This document shows positions 33,454 to 42,332 of a stretch of 64,000 nucleotides of DNA, piece after piece; the stretch's first letter is position 1, and the number at the start of each line of letters is the position of its first letter. This DNA is from Nitratiruptor sp. (GTDB lineage Bacteria > Campylobacterota > Campylobacteria > Campylobacterales > Nitratiruptoraceae), in NCBI GenBank assembly GCA_009659925.1, contig PUXW01000019.1:82075-146074 (forward strand), given 5' to 3'. The position numbers were made by a program, and so were the translations under genes. Under the pieces are notes generated by a model. It was not told the DNA's origin, made no database searches, and was given only the letters and a program-made list of their open reading frames with translations.

Positions 33454-34986
33454 ATGTGGCGCCTTTTGCTCTTGCTCTTCCTTCTCTTTGGCGGCTGCGC
33501 CAAGAGAGAGTTCCATCTGCGCGTGCTCCACATCAACGACACCCACTCCCACATCGATCCAACCACCTACAAACTCCCTGGCCTTGGTATGGTGCGCCTT
33601 GGAGGCTATGGGGCCATCGCCGCCCATGTAGCCACGATCCGCCGCCATGCCCCCCATACCCTCTTCCTCCATGGAGGCGACGCCTTGCAAGGGAGCCTCT
33701 ACTCCCAACTCTTCCACGGCAGAGCCGATGCTCTTGCCCTCAATCTTCTGGGGCTCGATGCCATGACCCTGGGAAACCATGAGTTCGACCGCGGGCTGGA
33801 GACCCTCATCGCCTGGATGGCCCAAATCCACTTCCCCCTCCTGGGAGCCAACCTCCCCCTGGCTCGTGCTTATGTGCTGGTTCCCTTCGGCCAGGAGGTG
33901 GTGGCGGTGGTGGGGGTGAGTCCTGAAAAAATTGGCCGCATCTACCCGGCAACCCAAGATCCCATATCCCGCCTTGCCCAGGTCTTGAAAGAGCTGGAAT
34001 CCCTTGGGATCGACAAGATCGTGGTCCTCTCCCATCTCGGGCTCTGGTGGGATCGCCAGTTGGCCCGCTCCTTTCCCCAGATCGATCTGATCGTGGGGGG
34101 TCACTCCCACACCCTCTTGGGCGATTTCACGCCCCTTGGCCTCATAAGCCAAGGCCCCTATCCCATCCGAATCGGCTCGACCCTTATCGTTCATGCCTGG
34201 AAGTGGGGGATGGTGGTGGGGGACATCGAGCTTCTCTTCGACGAGGCGGGGGTGGTGACCAGCTTCACTCCCCGTCCCAAACTCCTGGTCCACGATCAAG
34301 AGCTTGCCCGCCGCTTCCCCGCCTATCTAGCCTTTGCCAAGCCATCCCGAGAGTTCCAGGAGGCGATGGCCCCCTACCGCAACGTCGTTGAGAAGTTGCG
34401 CAACCAGATTGTTGGGAAAGCCGCCATCGATTTGTGGCATGTGCGCTTGCCCTGTCAGCAGGCTCCCGATGGCTCCCTCCTTCCCCAGGGCTCCCTCGTC
34501 GCCCCCCATGTAGCCCAGGCCATGGCGGAAAGGACCCGGGCCGATGTAGCCATCATCAACGCCGGTGGGGTGCGGCGCAGCCTCTTTGCGGGACCTGTGA
34601 GCATGGCCGATGTGATGGAGCTTCTCCCCTTCGAGGATCGGATCGTGGTCATGCAGATGAGGGGCAAGGAGTTGGAAGCCCTTTTGCAGGAGAGAATCCA
34701 GCGGGCTTTGCAGGGGGGTGGGGGCGCTTTTCCCTATGTAGCGGGGGTGAAGATCGTAATTGGCAAGGAGCACATCGCCACCAATCTCCAGCCAGAGGGC
34801 ACCTATCGGGTAGCTACCAGCGCCTTTTTGGCCCGGGGCGGGGCTGGGTATCGTTTCAAAGGTCGGATAGTGGACGAGATGGGATCTATCCAGGAGGCCT
34901 TTATCGCCTATCTCCAGGCCCACCGGAGCCTTGGAGCCCCTGGGCCCTGGATCGAGGCGGTCTGTCCTAATGGAGCTCCTCGTTGA
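33454..34986 (+). CDS. 5'-nucleotidase / UshA-family metallophosphatase lipoprotein
   Basis: A 510-residue exported enzyme. The signal ends in a lipobox-like LLFGGC (Cys 15), suggesting a lipid anchor. The N-terminal metallophosphatase motifs HINDTHSHID, LHGGDALQG, LGNHEFDRG, LSHLGLW and GGHSHTLL are all present, followed by the C-terminal 5_nucleotid_C domain (INAGGVRRSL, MELLPFEDRIVVMQMRG). UshA relatives dephosphorylate nucleotides or UDP-sugars; SoxB is a relative but I see no sox genes here. It ends overlapping dapD by 20 bases. Confidence 0.82.
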   Translation: MWRLLLLLFLLFGGCAKREFHLRVLHINDTHSHIDPTTYKLPGLGMVRLGGYGAIAAHVATIRRHAPHTLFLHGGDALQGSLYSQLFHGRADALALNLLGLDAMTLGNHEFDRGLETLIAWMAQIHFPLLGANLPLARAYVLVPFGQEVVAVVGVSPEKIGRIYPATQDPISRLAQVLKELESLGIDKIVVLSHLGLWWDRQLARSFPQIDLIVGGHSHTLLGDFTPLGLISQGPYPIRIGSTLIVHAWKWGMVVGDIELLFDEAGVVTSFTPRPKLLVHDQELARRFPAYLAFAKPSREFQEAMAPYRNVVEKLRNQIVGKAAIDLWHVRLPCQQAPDGSLLPQGSLVAPHVAQAMAERTRADVAIINAGGVRRSLFAGPVSMADVMELLPFEDRIVVMQMRGKELEALLQERIQRALQGGGGAFPYVAGVKIVIGKEHIATNLQPEGTYRVATSAFLARGGAGYRFKGRIVDEMGSIQEAFIAYLQAHRSLGAPGPWIEAVCPNGAPR

Positions 34987-36157
34987 GTTTGACCTCTTTG
35001 CAGCTGCGAAAGGCCTTCATCTGTCCAGAGGTGGAGTCCTGGCGGAAGTGGATGCCTGAGAGCCCCGCCAGTTCGATCCCCTTGAAGAGCTCCTTGTACT
35101 GGGCATCCCAGTCGGGGTTGGCCTCCTTGATCTTCTTGAACTCCTCGGGGGCGATGAAGAATTTGGTCCCCTCCAGGACGGCGATACCCGCATCGACGAT
35201 ACACCCATCCCCTAAGGGGATTCCTGTGACCGAATTGGCTCCCAGGAGGCAGTTCTCGCCGATGGTGATGGGATTGCCGCTGGTACCACTGAGCACGCCC
35301 AGAATCGAAGCACCTCCACCGATGTCGCTCCCCTTGCCCACCACGGCGCTGGAGCTGATACGCCCCTCCACCATACACGGGCCAAGGGTTCCGGCGTTGA
35401 AATTGACATAGCTGGCCCCTGGCATCACTGTGGTCCCTGGTGCCAACTGGGCCCCCATGCGTACCTTGGCGGCGTCGAGGATTCGGGTATTCTCGGCTGG
35501 GATCACATGTTGGAGGTAGCGGGGGAACTTGTCCACCGCATCGATGTTGGGGTAGTTGCCCTCCATCTTGAGGCGCAACTCATTTTCTCGCAACCACTCC
35601 AGTTCATAAGGTTTGCGCCCCTCCCAAGCCACATTGGGGAGCACGCCAAAGGCCCCGTCGAGGTTGAGGCTGCGCAAGGGGGCCTTGCCCTGGGAGAGGG
35701 CGTAGAGTTTGAGGTAGACCGCCTCCACGCTCTTTGGCTTGGCATCCTCGAAGAGGAAGACGACCCTGAAGTTGGCGAGCTCTTCCTCTGGGAGATCGCG
35801 CAAATACTTCATGACCTGGACATTCTTATGAGCCTCCCCTACCGCCTCGTCCAGCCACGGGGTACAATAGCTGATCGCTTCGGCCACGAAGTTGCGGTTC
35901 ACATCAAAGACCACCTCGCTCTCGTCGAGGGGGATGAGGCAGCCACTCTCTTGAAGGGCCTTCTGGAAGATGGCGGCGCTGGCGTAGTTCTCCTCCCAGT
36001 TGATGAAGGGGAAGGTGGCTTGGAGGATCTTGGAAGGATCTTTTTGCCCCCGATCGACACGGGCGATGGCAAATGCCAGGGGCTGGCGATAGTAAGGGCT
36101 CGATTGGATCTCATTGACCAGGGCGAAGAAGTCATCTTTGGTGATCACGCTACTCAT
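34967..36157 (-). CDS. dapD: 2,3,4,5-tetrahydropyridine-2,6-dicarboxylate N-succinyltransferase
   Basis: A 396-residue left-handed beta-helix acyltransferase of the long DapD type found in Campylobacterota. The N-terminal half is alpha/beta (HKNVQVMKYLRDLPEEE). The hexapeptide repeats run from about 235 (RMGAQLAPGTTVMPGASYVNFNAG through GKGSDIGGGASILGVLSG). It makes N-succinyl-2-amino-6-oxopimelate for diaminopimelate and lysine. It directly follows the SurA-like gene on the minus strand. Confidence 0.9.
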   Translation of the reverse strand: MSSVITKDDFFALVNEIQSSPYYRQPLAFAIARVDRGQKDPSKILQATFPFINWEENYASAAIFQKALQESGCLIPLDESEVVFDVNRNFVAEAISYCTPWLDEAVGEAHKNVQVMKYLRDLPEEELANFRVVFLFEDAKPKSVEAVYLKLYALSQGKAPLRSLNLDGAFGVLPNVAWEGRKPYELEWLRENELRLKMEGNYPNIDAVDKFPRYLQHVIPAENTRILDAAKVRMGAQLAPGTTVMPGASYVNFNAGTLGPCMVEGRISSSAVVGKGSDIGGGASILGVLSGTSGNPITIGENCLLGANSVTGIPLGDGCIVDAGIAVLEGTKFFIAPEEFKKIKEANPDWDAQYKELFKGIELAGLSGIHFRQDSTSGQMKAFRSCKEVKLNEELH

Positions 36158-37009
36158 CTACTCTCCTTTTGGCATGCGTAAGATTGTGACTTTGGCTGAT
36201 GCCCGTAGTTTATCAAAATATTCCTTCACCCGCCGCTCCCGATCCTGGGCGAGAAGCTTGGTGAGGATGAAGGGTTGGACCTGCTCGAAGGGGAGGGTCC
36301 GTTTGTCCGACTTGGACTGGACTAGAAGGAGGAGGTAGCGGTTGTCGTTGGGAAGGGGAATGATGGGTGTGAATCCCCCTTCAGGGGTATTGTTGATGAG
36401 GTTGGCGAAGGCTGGATTGACCTGTTGCAGGTCGAGCTCCTCCTCCCCCATGGCCAGCAGGGCCGGATTTTCCGGGCGATAGAGGGGGTTGGCACGGATC
36501 TGCTCTAGGAGCTCCTTGGAGGGGGAGATATACTTGAGGACCTTGGCCCTGCGGGCGATGGTAAACTCCTCCTTGTGGTTGTTGTAGTAGTTTTCCAGCT
36601 GTTTGGGAGTGATATTCTTGCCCAACTGCTGGATGATGGCTTCATAGAGCTTTTGGCGTAACAGGCGCTCCTTGAAGCGGGTTTTGTATGTCTGCCAATC
36701 GATTCCCTGGGATTCGATGGCCTGGCGGAGAGCCAACAGATCCATCCCCTTCTCCCGGGCAAAGGCGTCTATGGCCTCTTCGAGCTCAAATTCATCCACA
36801 TCGATCCCAAGTTTTTGGATCTGGCTCTCCTCGATCTTTTTTCGAATCAGAAGCTCCAGGGCCTCTTGGGGGGAGATATGGAGGCGGGAGGCGATCTGTT
36901 GGATCTCGTAGGTCGTGATGGGCTCGCCATTGACAATGGCTGCCAGGGCGTCGATCACTTTGGCAGGGGCAAGACTCCATAGGAGCAGCACGATGGCGAG
37001 AATTTTCAT
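36158..37009 (-). CDS. SurA-like periplasmic chaperone
   Basis: A 283-residue protein with a signal peptide (ILAIVLLLWSLAPAKV) and a SurA N-terminal domain (DALAAIVNGEPITTYEIQQ, helices with LLIRKKIEESQI). A degenerate parvulin-like middle (FTIARRAKVLKYI...FTPIIPLPNDNRYLLLLVQSK) and a C-terminal helix complete it. It matches the Cj1289-type chaperone of Campylobacter in size, order and neighbourhood (gltX beside it, accC nearby). It would escort outer-membrane proteins; isomerase activity is doubtful. Confidence 0.8.
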   Translation of the reverse strand: MKILAIVLLLWSLAPAKVIDALAAIVNGEPITTYEIQQIASRLHISPQEALELLIRKKIEESQIQKLGIDVDEFELEEAIDAFAREKGMDLLALRQAIESQGIDWQTYKTRFKERLLRQKLYEAIIQQLGKNITPKQLENYYNNHKEEFTIARRAKVLKYISPSKELLEQIRANPLYRPENPALLAMGEEELDLQQVNPAFANLINNTPEGGFTPIIPLPNDNRYLLLLVQSKSDKRTLPFEQVQPFILTKLLAQDRERRVKEYFDKLRASAKVTILRMPKGE

Positions 37010-37060
37010 AACCTTCCCTTTTCCATGCTTCTTGGACCATTTTATTTTATTGTAGCGAAT

Positions 37061-37084
37061 AACTCCTTAAAGGATGGGGGAGTT
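37061..37084. promoter_or_regulatory. Inverted repeat in the surA-like/gltX divergent region
   Basis: AACTCC (37061-37066) and GGAGTT (37079-37084) flank 12 bases that include the nested CCTTAAAGG. It lies just before a TTAAAAT-type -10 for gltX, in the 105-base divergent spacer. Could be an operator. Confidence 0.3.
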
Positions 37085-37114
37085 TTGTTAAAATAGCGCA
37101 AAAAAAGGATGGCG

Positions 37115-38515
37115 ATGGTTGTGACCAGATTTGCCCCAAGCCCCACGGGCTATCTGCACATTGGCGGGTTGCGTACGGCCCTGTTCAACTGGCTCTGGGC
37201 CAGAAAAAACGGGGGGAAGTTCATTTTACGCATCGAGGATACCGATCTGGCCCGCAACAGCGACGAGGCCACCAAGGCGATTTTAGAGGCCTTCGAGTGG
37301 GTCGGACTCGATTATGACGGGGAGGTGGCCTACCAGTCCAAGCGCTTCGATATCTACAAGCGCTACATCCAAAAACTCCTGGACGAGGGGAAGGCCTACT
37401 ACTGCTACATGAGCAAGGAGGAGTTGGACGCCTTGCGCCAGGAGCAGCTGGCCAGAGGAGAGCGGCCCCGGTACGATCGGCGCTATCGGGACTTTACCGG
37501 CGAGCCCCCGGCTGGGATCAAGCCGGTCGTTCGGATCAAGGCTCCCTTGGAGGGGGATATCGTCTTCGAGGATGGGATCAAGGGGACCATCACCATCCGG
37601 GCCGAGGAGGTGGATGATTTCATCATCGCCAGGAGTGACGGGACGCCAACTTACAACTTCGTCGTGGCCATCGACGACGCCCTCATGGGGGTCACCGATG
37701 TGATCCGGGGGGACGATCATCTCTACAACACCCCAAAACAGATCGTCGTCTACCGGGCCCTGGGACTCTCAATTCCCAAGTTCTACCATGTCCCCATGAT
37801 CCTCAACGAGGAGGGGAAGAAGCTCTCCAAGCGGGATGGGGCTATGGATGTGATGGAGTATAAACGGATGGGCTACCTCCCAGAGGCCCTCCTCAACTTC
37901 CTAGTGCGCCTTGGCTGGAGCCATGGGGATCAGGAGATTTTTACCATCGAGGAGATGAAGGAGCTCTTCGACCCCCACGATATCAACAAGGCCCCCAGCG
38001 CTTACAACCTCTCCAAGCTCCAGTGGCTCAACGCCCACTATATCAAAAACCGCCCCAACGAAGAGCTCATTCCCCTGCTGGAGGAGTTTGGGCTCTATCT
38101 GGCCGATCACGATCGCAAGGAGATCCTCCTGGATGCCCTCAAGGAGCGGGCCAAGACCCTCAAGGAGCTGGCCACTATGGCCAAAGAGATTCTCGAAGCT
38201 CCTCAAACCTTCGACGAAAAGGGGCTTAAGCGGGCTCTCAAAGGTCCCTGGGATCGGCTCCTCCAAGGGTTCGTCGAGCGGCTTGAGAGGGCCGATCCCC
38301 ACCTCCCCGTAGACTTTCGCACCATCCTCGAAGAGACGGTTCAAGCCAGTGGAGTCGGATTTGGTAAGCTCGGACAGCCCTTGCGCCTTGCCCTTACAGG
38401 CCGCTTAGGAGGGCCCGATCTGGCGGACATCATGGCGATTGTGGGGAAGGAGGAGACGCTCCGGCGGATTCAAACCTTCTTGGAGCGTTTCGCTTCATCC
38501 TCCGAGCCAGGGTGA
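37115..38515 (+). CDS. gltX: Glutamyl-tRNA synthetase (possibly the GltX2 form)
   Basis: A 466-residue class I synthetase with the HIGH motif as FAPSPTGYLHIGGLRTALF and the KMSKS motif as EEGKKLSKRDGA. The C-terminal helical anticodon-binding domain is present. I take ATG at 37115, six bases after AAGG; 37109 is also possible. Campylobacterota carry two GltX proteins and lack GlnRS; in Helicobacter one charges mainly tRNA-Gln. The neighbourhood here (SurA-like, accC, accB, dcd) is that of Campylobacter gltX2, so this copy may be the tRNA-Gln one. Its 3' end overlaps mqnA by 86 bases. Confidence 0.9.
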   Translation: MVVTRFAPSPTGYLHIGGLRTALFNWLWARKNGGKFILRIEDTDLARNSDEATKAILEAFEWVGLDYDGEVAYQSKRFDIYKRYIQKLLDEGKAYYCYMSKEELDALRQEQLARGERPRYDRRYRDFTGEPPAGIKPVVRIKAPLEGDIVFEDGIKGTITIRAEEVDDFIIARSDGTPTYNFVVAIDDALMGVTDVIRGDDHLYNTPKQIVVYRALGLSIPKFYHVPMILNEEGKKLSKRDGAMDVMEYKRMGYLPEALLNFLVRLGWSHGDQEIFTIEEMKELFDPHDINKAPSAYNLSKLQWLNAHYIKNRPNEELIPLLEEFGLYLADHDRKEILLDALKERAKTLKELATMAKEILEAPQTFDEKGLKRALKGPWDRLLQGFVERLERADPHLPVDFRTILEETVQASGVGFGKLGQPLRLALTGRLGGPDLADIMAIVGKEETLRRIQTFLERFASSSEPG

Positions 38516-39134
38516 GGAAGCGCTTGAGAGCGATGCGCTCCTTGTGGCCGATTCGGTAGTGGATGTGGTGGAGGTAGGTGCGGATCTGTTTGGGAGAAAG
38601 GCCACTTTTGCGGGCGTAGTGGTGGAGGATGTAGTGGGGAATCTTGATGGGGGTGGCGAGGAAACGGTTGGCCAGCTTCTCGTAGTGGCGGTGACGCTTG
38701 CGAAAACAGAATCGGGCAAAGACAAAAGGGAGTTTATAGCGTTCATACCAGAGTTGGGCTAGATCGCGGCATCCCTCCTTTCGAGAGCGTAGGAGTGCCT
38801 TATCCCCAATGACTACTTCCCCCTCTTGGCCGAGGATTTGGGCGAGGACATTGGAGGTATTGGATTCGAGATCCTCCCGGCTGGCTCCAGGACATACCAG
38901 AACGCTCAAAACCGCTCCGTGGGCAATGATCCCCAAATCGCTGCAGCGATAGGGGGGGGAGACGATGCTGGAGATCATAGCCGCTTCGATATGACCCCGT
39001 TTGAAGGCGATATTGATTTGGGCTGGGACATCCTTGTGGTGTTCTAAAGCAGCCTTAGGCCCGTTGGGAAGGGAGCGCTTGAGGAAGAGGTAGAATGGGA
39101 GGAGATTGATGTAGTCGATCTTGCCAATAACCAT
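38430..39134 (-). CDS. mqnA: Chorismate dehydratase (futalosine pathway)
   Basis: A 234-residue protein starting VIGKIDYINLLPFYLFLKR, the MqnA/YcaH start, with HVPAQ-like VPAQINIAFKRGHIEAAMIS and GDKALL. It dehydrates chorismate to 3-enolpyruvylbenzoate, the first step towards menaquinone. The start at 39134 has no ribosome site but a TATAAT seven bases upstream, suggesting a leaderless mRNA. The last ~28 residues are read antisense to gltX and are probably not conserved. The frame continues upstream to 39350 without support. Confidence 0.85.
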   Translation of the reverse strand: MVIGKIDYINLLPFYLFLKRSLPNGPKAALEHHKDVPAQINIAFKRGHIEAAMISSIVSPPYRCSDLGIIAHGAVLSVLVCPGASREDLESNTSNVLAQILGQEGEVVIGDKALLRSRKEGCRDLAQLWYERYKLPFVFARFCFRKRHRHYEKLANRFLATPIKIPHYILHHYARKSGLSPKQIRTYLHHIHYRIGHKERIALKRFLTLARRMKRNAPRRFESAGASPPSPQSP

Positions 39135-39141
39135 CGTCGCT

Positions 39142-39156
39142 ATTATATGATAAAAT
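39142..39156. promoter_or_regulatory. Overlapping -10 elements between mqnA and moaD
   Basis: On the minus strand TATAAT (complement of 39142-39147) lies seven bases before the mqnA start. On the plus strand TATTAT (39141-39146) and TAAAAT (39151-39156) are candidate -10 elements for moaD, which has GGGAGGG before its start. Confidence 0.5.
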
Positions 39157-39180
39157 ATCCCAAAAATGGGAGGGTAAGAG

Positions 39181-39402
39181 ATGGTTCGGGTGGAATTTCT
39201 CGGCCCCATCGGCAAGGAGGCCATGGAAGTGGAGGCCAAGGATTTGCGGGAACTAGCCCAGATCCTTAAAGCCGACGAGCAGTTGCGGGGCTGGTTGAAG
39301 GAGTGTGCCGTAGCGGTCAACGATCGGCTCGTCGACGATCTGGATACCAAGCTGCACGATGGGGATCGGGTGGTTTTGCTGCCCCCTGTGTGTGGAGGGT
39401 GA
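39181..39402 (+). CDS. moaD: Molybdopterin synthase sulfur carrier subunit
   Basis: A 73-residue ubiquitin-like protein starting VRVEFLGPIG and ending VVLLPPVCGG, with the C-terminal Gly-Gly that is thiocarboxylated. The VAVNDRLVDDLDTKLHDGD turn before the last strand is typical. It donates sulfur with MoaE to make molybdopterin. The next gene, moaE, starts one base after its stop codon. Confidence 0.93.
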   Translation: MVRVEFLGPIGKEAMEVEAKDLRELAQILKADEQLRGWLKECAVAVNDRLVDDLDTKLHDGDRVVLLPPVCGG

Positions 39403-39403
39403 G

Positions 39404-39844
39404 ATGTTGGAGATCTATCCTGGGGAGTTGGAGGTGGAGGCCATCTTTAGCCGCTGGTATGCCTGGGGAGCCAAGCGGAACTTCGGAGCCTGGGTGACCT
39501 TTGTAGGGACGGTACGGGCTGAAGGGGGGATCGAGGCCTTGAGCTTCGACATCTATGAGCCCCTCTTGCGCTCCTGGTTCGACGGGTGGCAGCAGCGGGC
39601 CCAAGAAGTCGGGGCCGTCGTGCGTATGGCCCATTCCCGGGGTAATGTGCCAGTGCATACCTCCAGCTATATGGCCGCAGTCTTTAGCCCCAGGCGGCGG
39701 GTCGCTCTGGAGCTCTTGGAGGCTTTCGTCGAGGATTTCAAGGCTAACGCTCCCATCTGGAAGTACGATGTACGCAACGGGGAGCGGATCTATGCCAAGG
39801 ATCGCAGCCAACCCCTGGCAGGGAGTGGCCTTTTGGATCTATGA
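39404..39844 (+). CDS. moaE: Molybdopterin synthase catalytic subunit
   Basis: A 146-residue MoaE with NFGAWVTFVGTVRAEGGIEAL, the substrate-binding RMAHSRGNVPV and the catalytic KANAPIWKYDV lysines. It adds the dithiolene sulfurs to cyclic pyranopterin monophosphate. It follows moaD immediately. The last six bases overlap the convergent glutamate dehydrogenase gene. Confidence 0.92.
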   Translation: MLEIYPGELEVEAIFSRWYAWGAKRNFGAWVTFVGTVRAEGGIEALSFDIYEPLLRSWFDGWQQRAQEVGAVVRMAHSRGNVPVHTSSYMAAVFSPRRRVALELLEAFVEDFKANAPIWKYDVRNGERIYAKDRSQPLAGSGLLDL

Positions 39845-42262
39845 AAAGGCTGGGAGGGCCACTGCTTCTTTGATTCTTTTGATCTTTTCTTCCCACCCTT
39901 GGCCTGGGAGTTCTTCCATCCATGAAGCCACCATCTTCTGGATTGAGGCGTTGCGCCGAGCCCTTCGGCGGTAGAACTTCTCCCCTTCTTTCCGTTCCCT
40001 GGCAAGGAGATCCTGGGGATCGTAGGCTTCTAATCCAAGGAGCAGGGCGGTCAAAATCGCCTCTTGCTGGAGGCCCAGGGCTCCTAGTTCCTCATAGCGA
40101 TTGATGAAGGTAGCCCCCATCTCGTCGATGATCCTGTTGGCGAGGGTGGTAGCCAGGATCTCCTTGCGCAAGGGGTGGGTGGCGATTTGGTGTTGGAATT
40201 GATCCACAAAGGAGGAGGGGAAGTAGAGCCTGAAGAGCTCCTTTTCCAAGGGATTGGGGTGGGTGATCTGCCTCTTGAGGAAGATTTTGGCGTAGGAGAG
40301 GAGGAGGCCGAGAATGGGTCGGGAGAGACCTCTCGTTGCGTCGAGGTAGTGGGTGGGGAGGGAGCGGGTGAGGATATGAAATTGAGGGAGTTCCCGTTGG
40401 AGGAGGGCGATGGTCTGGGCGTAGCGGTCCGGATCTTCCTGCACCCCCCGCTCATCCAGGGAGATTGCCAGGGATTGAGCCACATTTTCGGCGAAAATGC
40501 GTTGGAGGAGGGTAGGTAGAATGGCAGTGAGGATCGGGTTGCGCTGCTCGTGTGGGATGACCCCCTCTTCAATGGCTTTGTGGAGGACGATCTTGAGGTT
40601 GACCTCGTAGTCGGAGGTATGGACTCCAGCAGCGTTGTCGATATGGTCGAGGTTGATCCGTCCCCCTTTGGCGGCATATTCTAGGCGTGCAAGCTGGGTA
40701 AAGCCCAAATTTCCCCCCTCGCAAACCGCAAAGGCTTGAAGCTCCTGAGCTTCCACCCTGGCCTTGGCGTTGGCCCCATCTTCCCGGACCACCTCCCCAC
40801 TCCCTTTGACATAGGTTCCAACGCCGCCGATGTAGAGGAGATCGACGGGGAGTTTGAGGAGGGCCCTGATGAGGCTGTCTGGATCGAGGCTTTCCTCTTG
40901 GATTTGGAGGAGGCGACGAATTTGAGGAGAGAGGGGGATGGAGGTGGCACTCCTGGAGAAGACCCCGCCGCCGGGGCTGATCCGTGTGGGATCGTAGTAC
41001 TTCCATCCAAGTCCAGCCTCGAAGAGGCGCTTGCGCTCCTGGTAGGCCAGGGCTGGGTCGGGGTCTGGATCGATGAAGATCTCCTTGGAACTTATGGCTG
41101 CAAGGAGGCGGATGTTGGGGTTGATGAGCATCCCATTGCCAAAGACATCCCCTCGCATCGATCCTGTGGCCACGACGCTGATTGGATCGGTGAATATATC
41201 GATCCCGCGGCTGGAGAAGTGAGGGGCGGTGCTGTACCAGGCTCCTTTGGCGGTGACGCCAAGCTTCTTGTGGCTGTAGCCGTGGGAACCTCCGCTGGCA
41301 AAGGCGTCTTTGAGCCAGAAGTTGCGCTCCATGGCGATCTGGTTGGCCACATCGCTCAAGTCGGCCGTCCCCTTGTCGGCTGCGACGACAAAGTAGAAGT
41401 CCCCTCCCTCCTTGGGCTGGGGATCGATGAGGTCGAGGAGGGCATCGATGTAGAGGGGGTAGTAGGTTCCAATCCCCCCTTTGGCTCCTGGACGGATGAA
41501 AAGGCCTCCCTTTGCTCCGGTTGGAACGATGATGGCGTTCTTGGCCTCCTGGGTGATCATGAGGGAGCGGATCTCTTGGCGCAGATCCTCCCGGTCGCTA
41601 TAGCGGATCCCTCCCCGGGCGATTTTGGAGGTACGCAGATGGACCCCGATGAAGTCGGGATGGTAGACGAACCCCTCGATTTGGGGCTGAAAACCTTCTA
41701 GAAGTTCCTGGAAAGAGGCGGTCTCCAACTTGATGGCGAGGGTCTCCTTGCGGGTGTGGAGGTTGGTTTTGCGGATGCTCTGGAGTGCCGCGTGGAAGAG
41801 GGTGAAGATGGGATCTTGGGTTGGGAGTTGCGAAGGGAGTGGTTGGGATTGGAGGGTGGCGTCGATGAGGGCTTTGGTGGTGCCTGGATGGGCGAGAATG
41901 GCTTGGATGATCCGGTCTTTTGGGGTTGTTGGGAGCAGTTGGGTTAAATAGGCCATCATACCTTCGAGGAGTCTGGTCCCATCGGGTCCTGTTCCAAGGC
42001 TGGCTGCGAGAAGGTGGAAGGGCCAGTTCCCTGGAGTGAGGGAGGGCTTGTGGAGGGAGGAGAAGAGGGAGGTAGGGACATCGGAGAGGGGAATGGTGTA
42101 GTCGGTGTAGTCGGAATAGGACTCTTCCTGGAGGGGGAGGTGGGCCTGGAGGAGGTAGCGTTCTTGGGGGTCGATGGGAACCTTGGATCGGATGGTCAAG
42201 GTGTGTTCGTCCCGGTGGATGGGGAGGGGATCGTGGAGGTTGGATTGGCCGATTTGGTCCAT
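39839..42262 (-). CDS. NAD-dependent glutamate dehydrogenase, shortened large-type
   Basis: An 807-residue protein related to the large NAD-GDH family. The catalytic core is clear: GGIRYSDREDLRQEIRSLM, NAIIVPTGAKGGLF (substrate lysine region), FVVAADKGTADLSDVAN, GSHGYSHKKLGVTAKGAW, GSMRGDVFGNGML and DLLYIGGVGTYVK. The long C-terminal helical domain follows (LDHIDNAAGVHTSDYEVNLK onward). Classical members run to about 1,000-1,600 residues; most of the N-terminal regulatory part is missing. The first ~150 residues are poorly conserved. Start at 42262 has AAGGAG upstream. Confidence 0.8.
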   Translation of the reverse strand: MDQIGQSNLHDPLPIHRDEHTLTIRSKVPIDPQERYLLQAHLPLQEESYSDYTDYTIPLSDVPTSLFSSLHKPSLTPGNWPFHLLAASLGTGPDGTRLLEGMMAYLTQLLPTTPKDRIIQAILAHPGTTKALIDATLQSQPLPSQLPTQDPIFTLFHAALQSIRKTNLHTRKETLAIKLETASFQELLEGFQPQIEGFVYHPDFIGVHLRTSKIARGGIRYSDREDLRQEIRSLMITQEAKNAIIVPTGAKGGLFIRPGAKGGIGTYYPLYIDALLDLIDPQPKEGGDFYFVVAADKGTADLSDVANQIAMERNFWLKDAFASGGSHGYSHKKLGVTAKGAWYSTAPHFSSRGIDIFTDPISVVATGSMRGDVFGNGMLINPNIRLLAAISSKEIFIDPDPDPALAYQERKRLFEAGLGWKYYDPTRISPGGGVFSRSATSIPLSPQIRRLLQIQEESLDPDSLIRALLKLPVDLLYIGGVGTYVKGSGEVVREDGANAKARVEAQELQAFAVCEGGNLGFTQLARLEYAAKGGRINLDHIDNAAGVHTSDYEVNLKIVLHKAIEEGVIPHEQRNPILTAILPTLLQRIFAENVAQSLAISLDERGVQEDPDRYAQTIALLQRELPQFHILTRSLPTHYLDATRGLSRPILGLLLSYAKIFLKRQITHPNPLEKELFRLYFPSSFVDQFQHQIATHPLRKEILATTLANRIIDEMGATFINRYEELGALGLQQEAILTALLLGLEAYDPQDLLARERKEGEKFYRRRARRNASIQKMVASWMEELPGQGWEEKIKRIKEAVALPAFS

Positions 42263-42332
42263 GGTCGCTCCTTGCAAATAGGGTTGGTTCCATTATCGTA
42301 GTATAATTGCATATCTTGTAGGAGGAGGTGGT

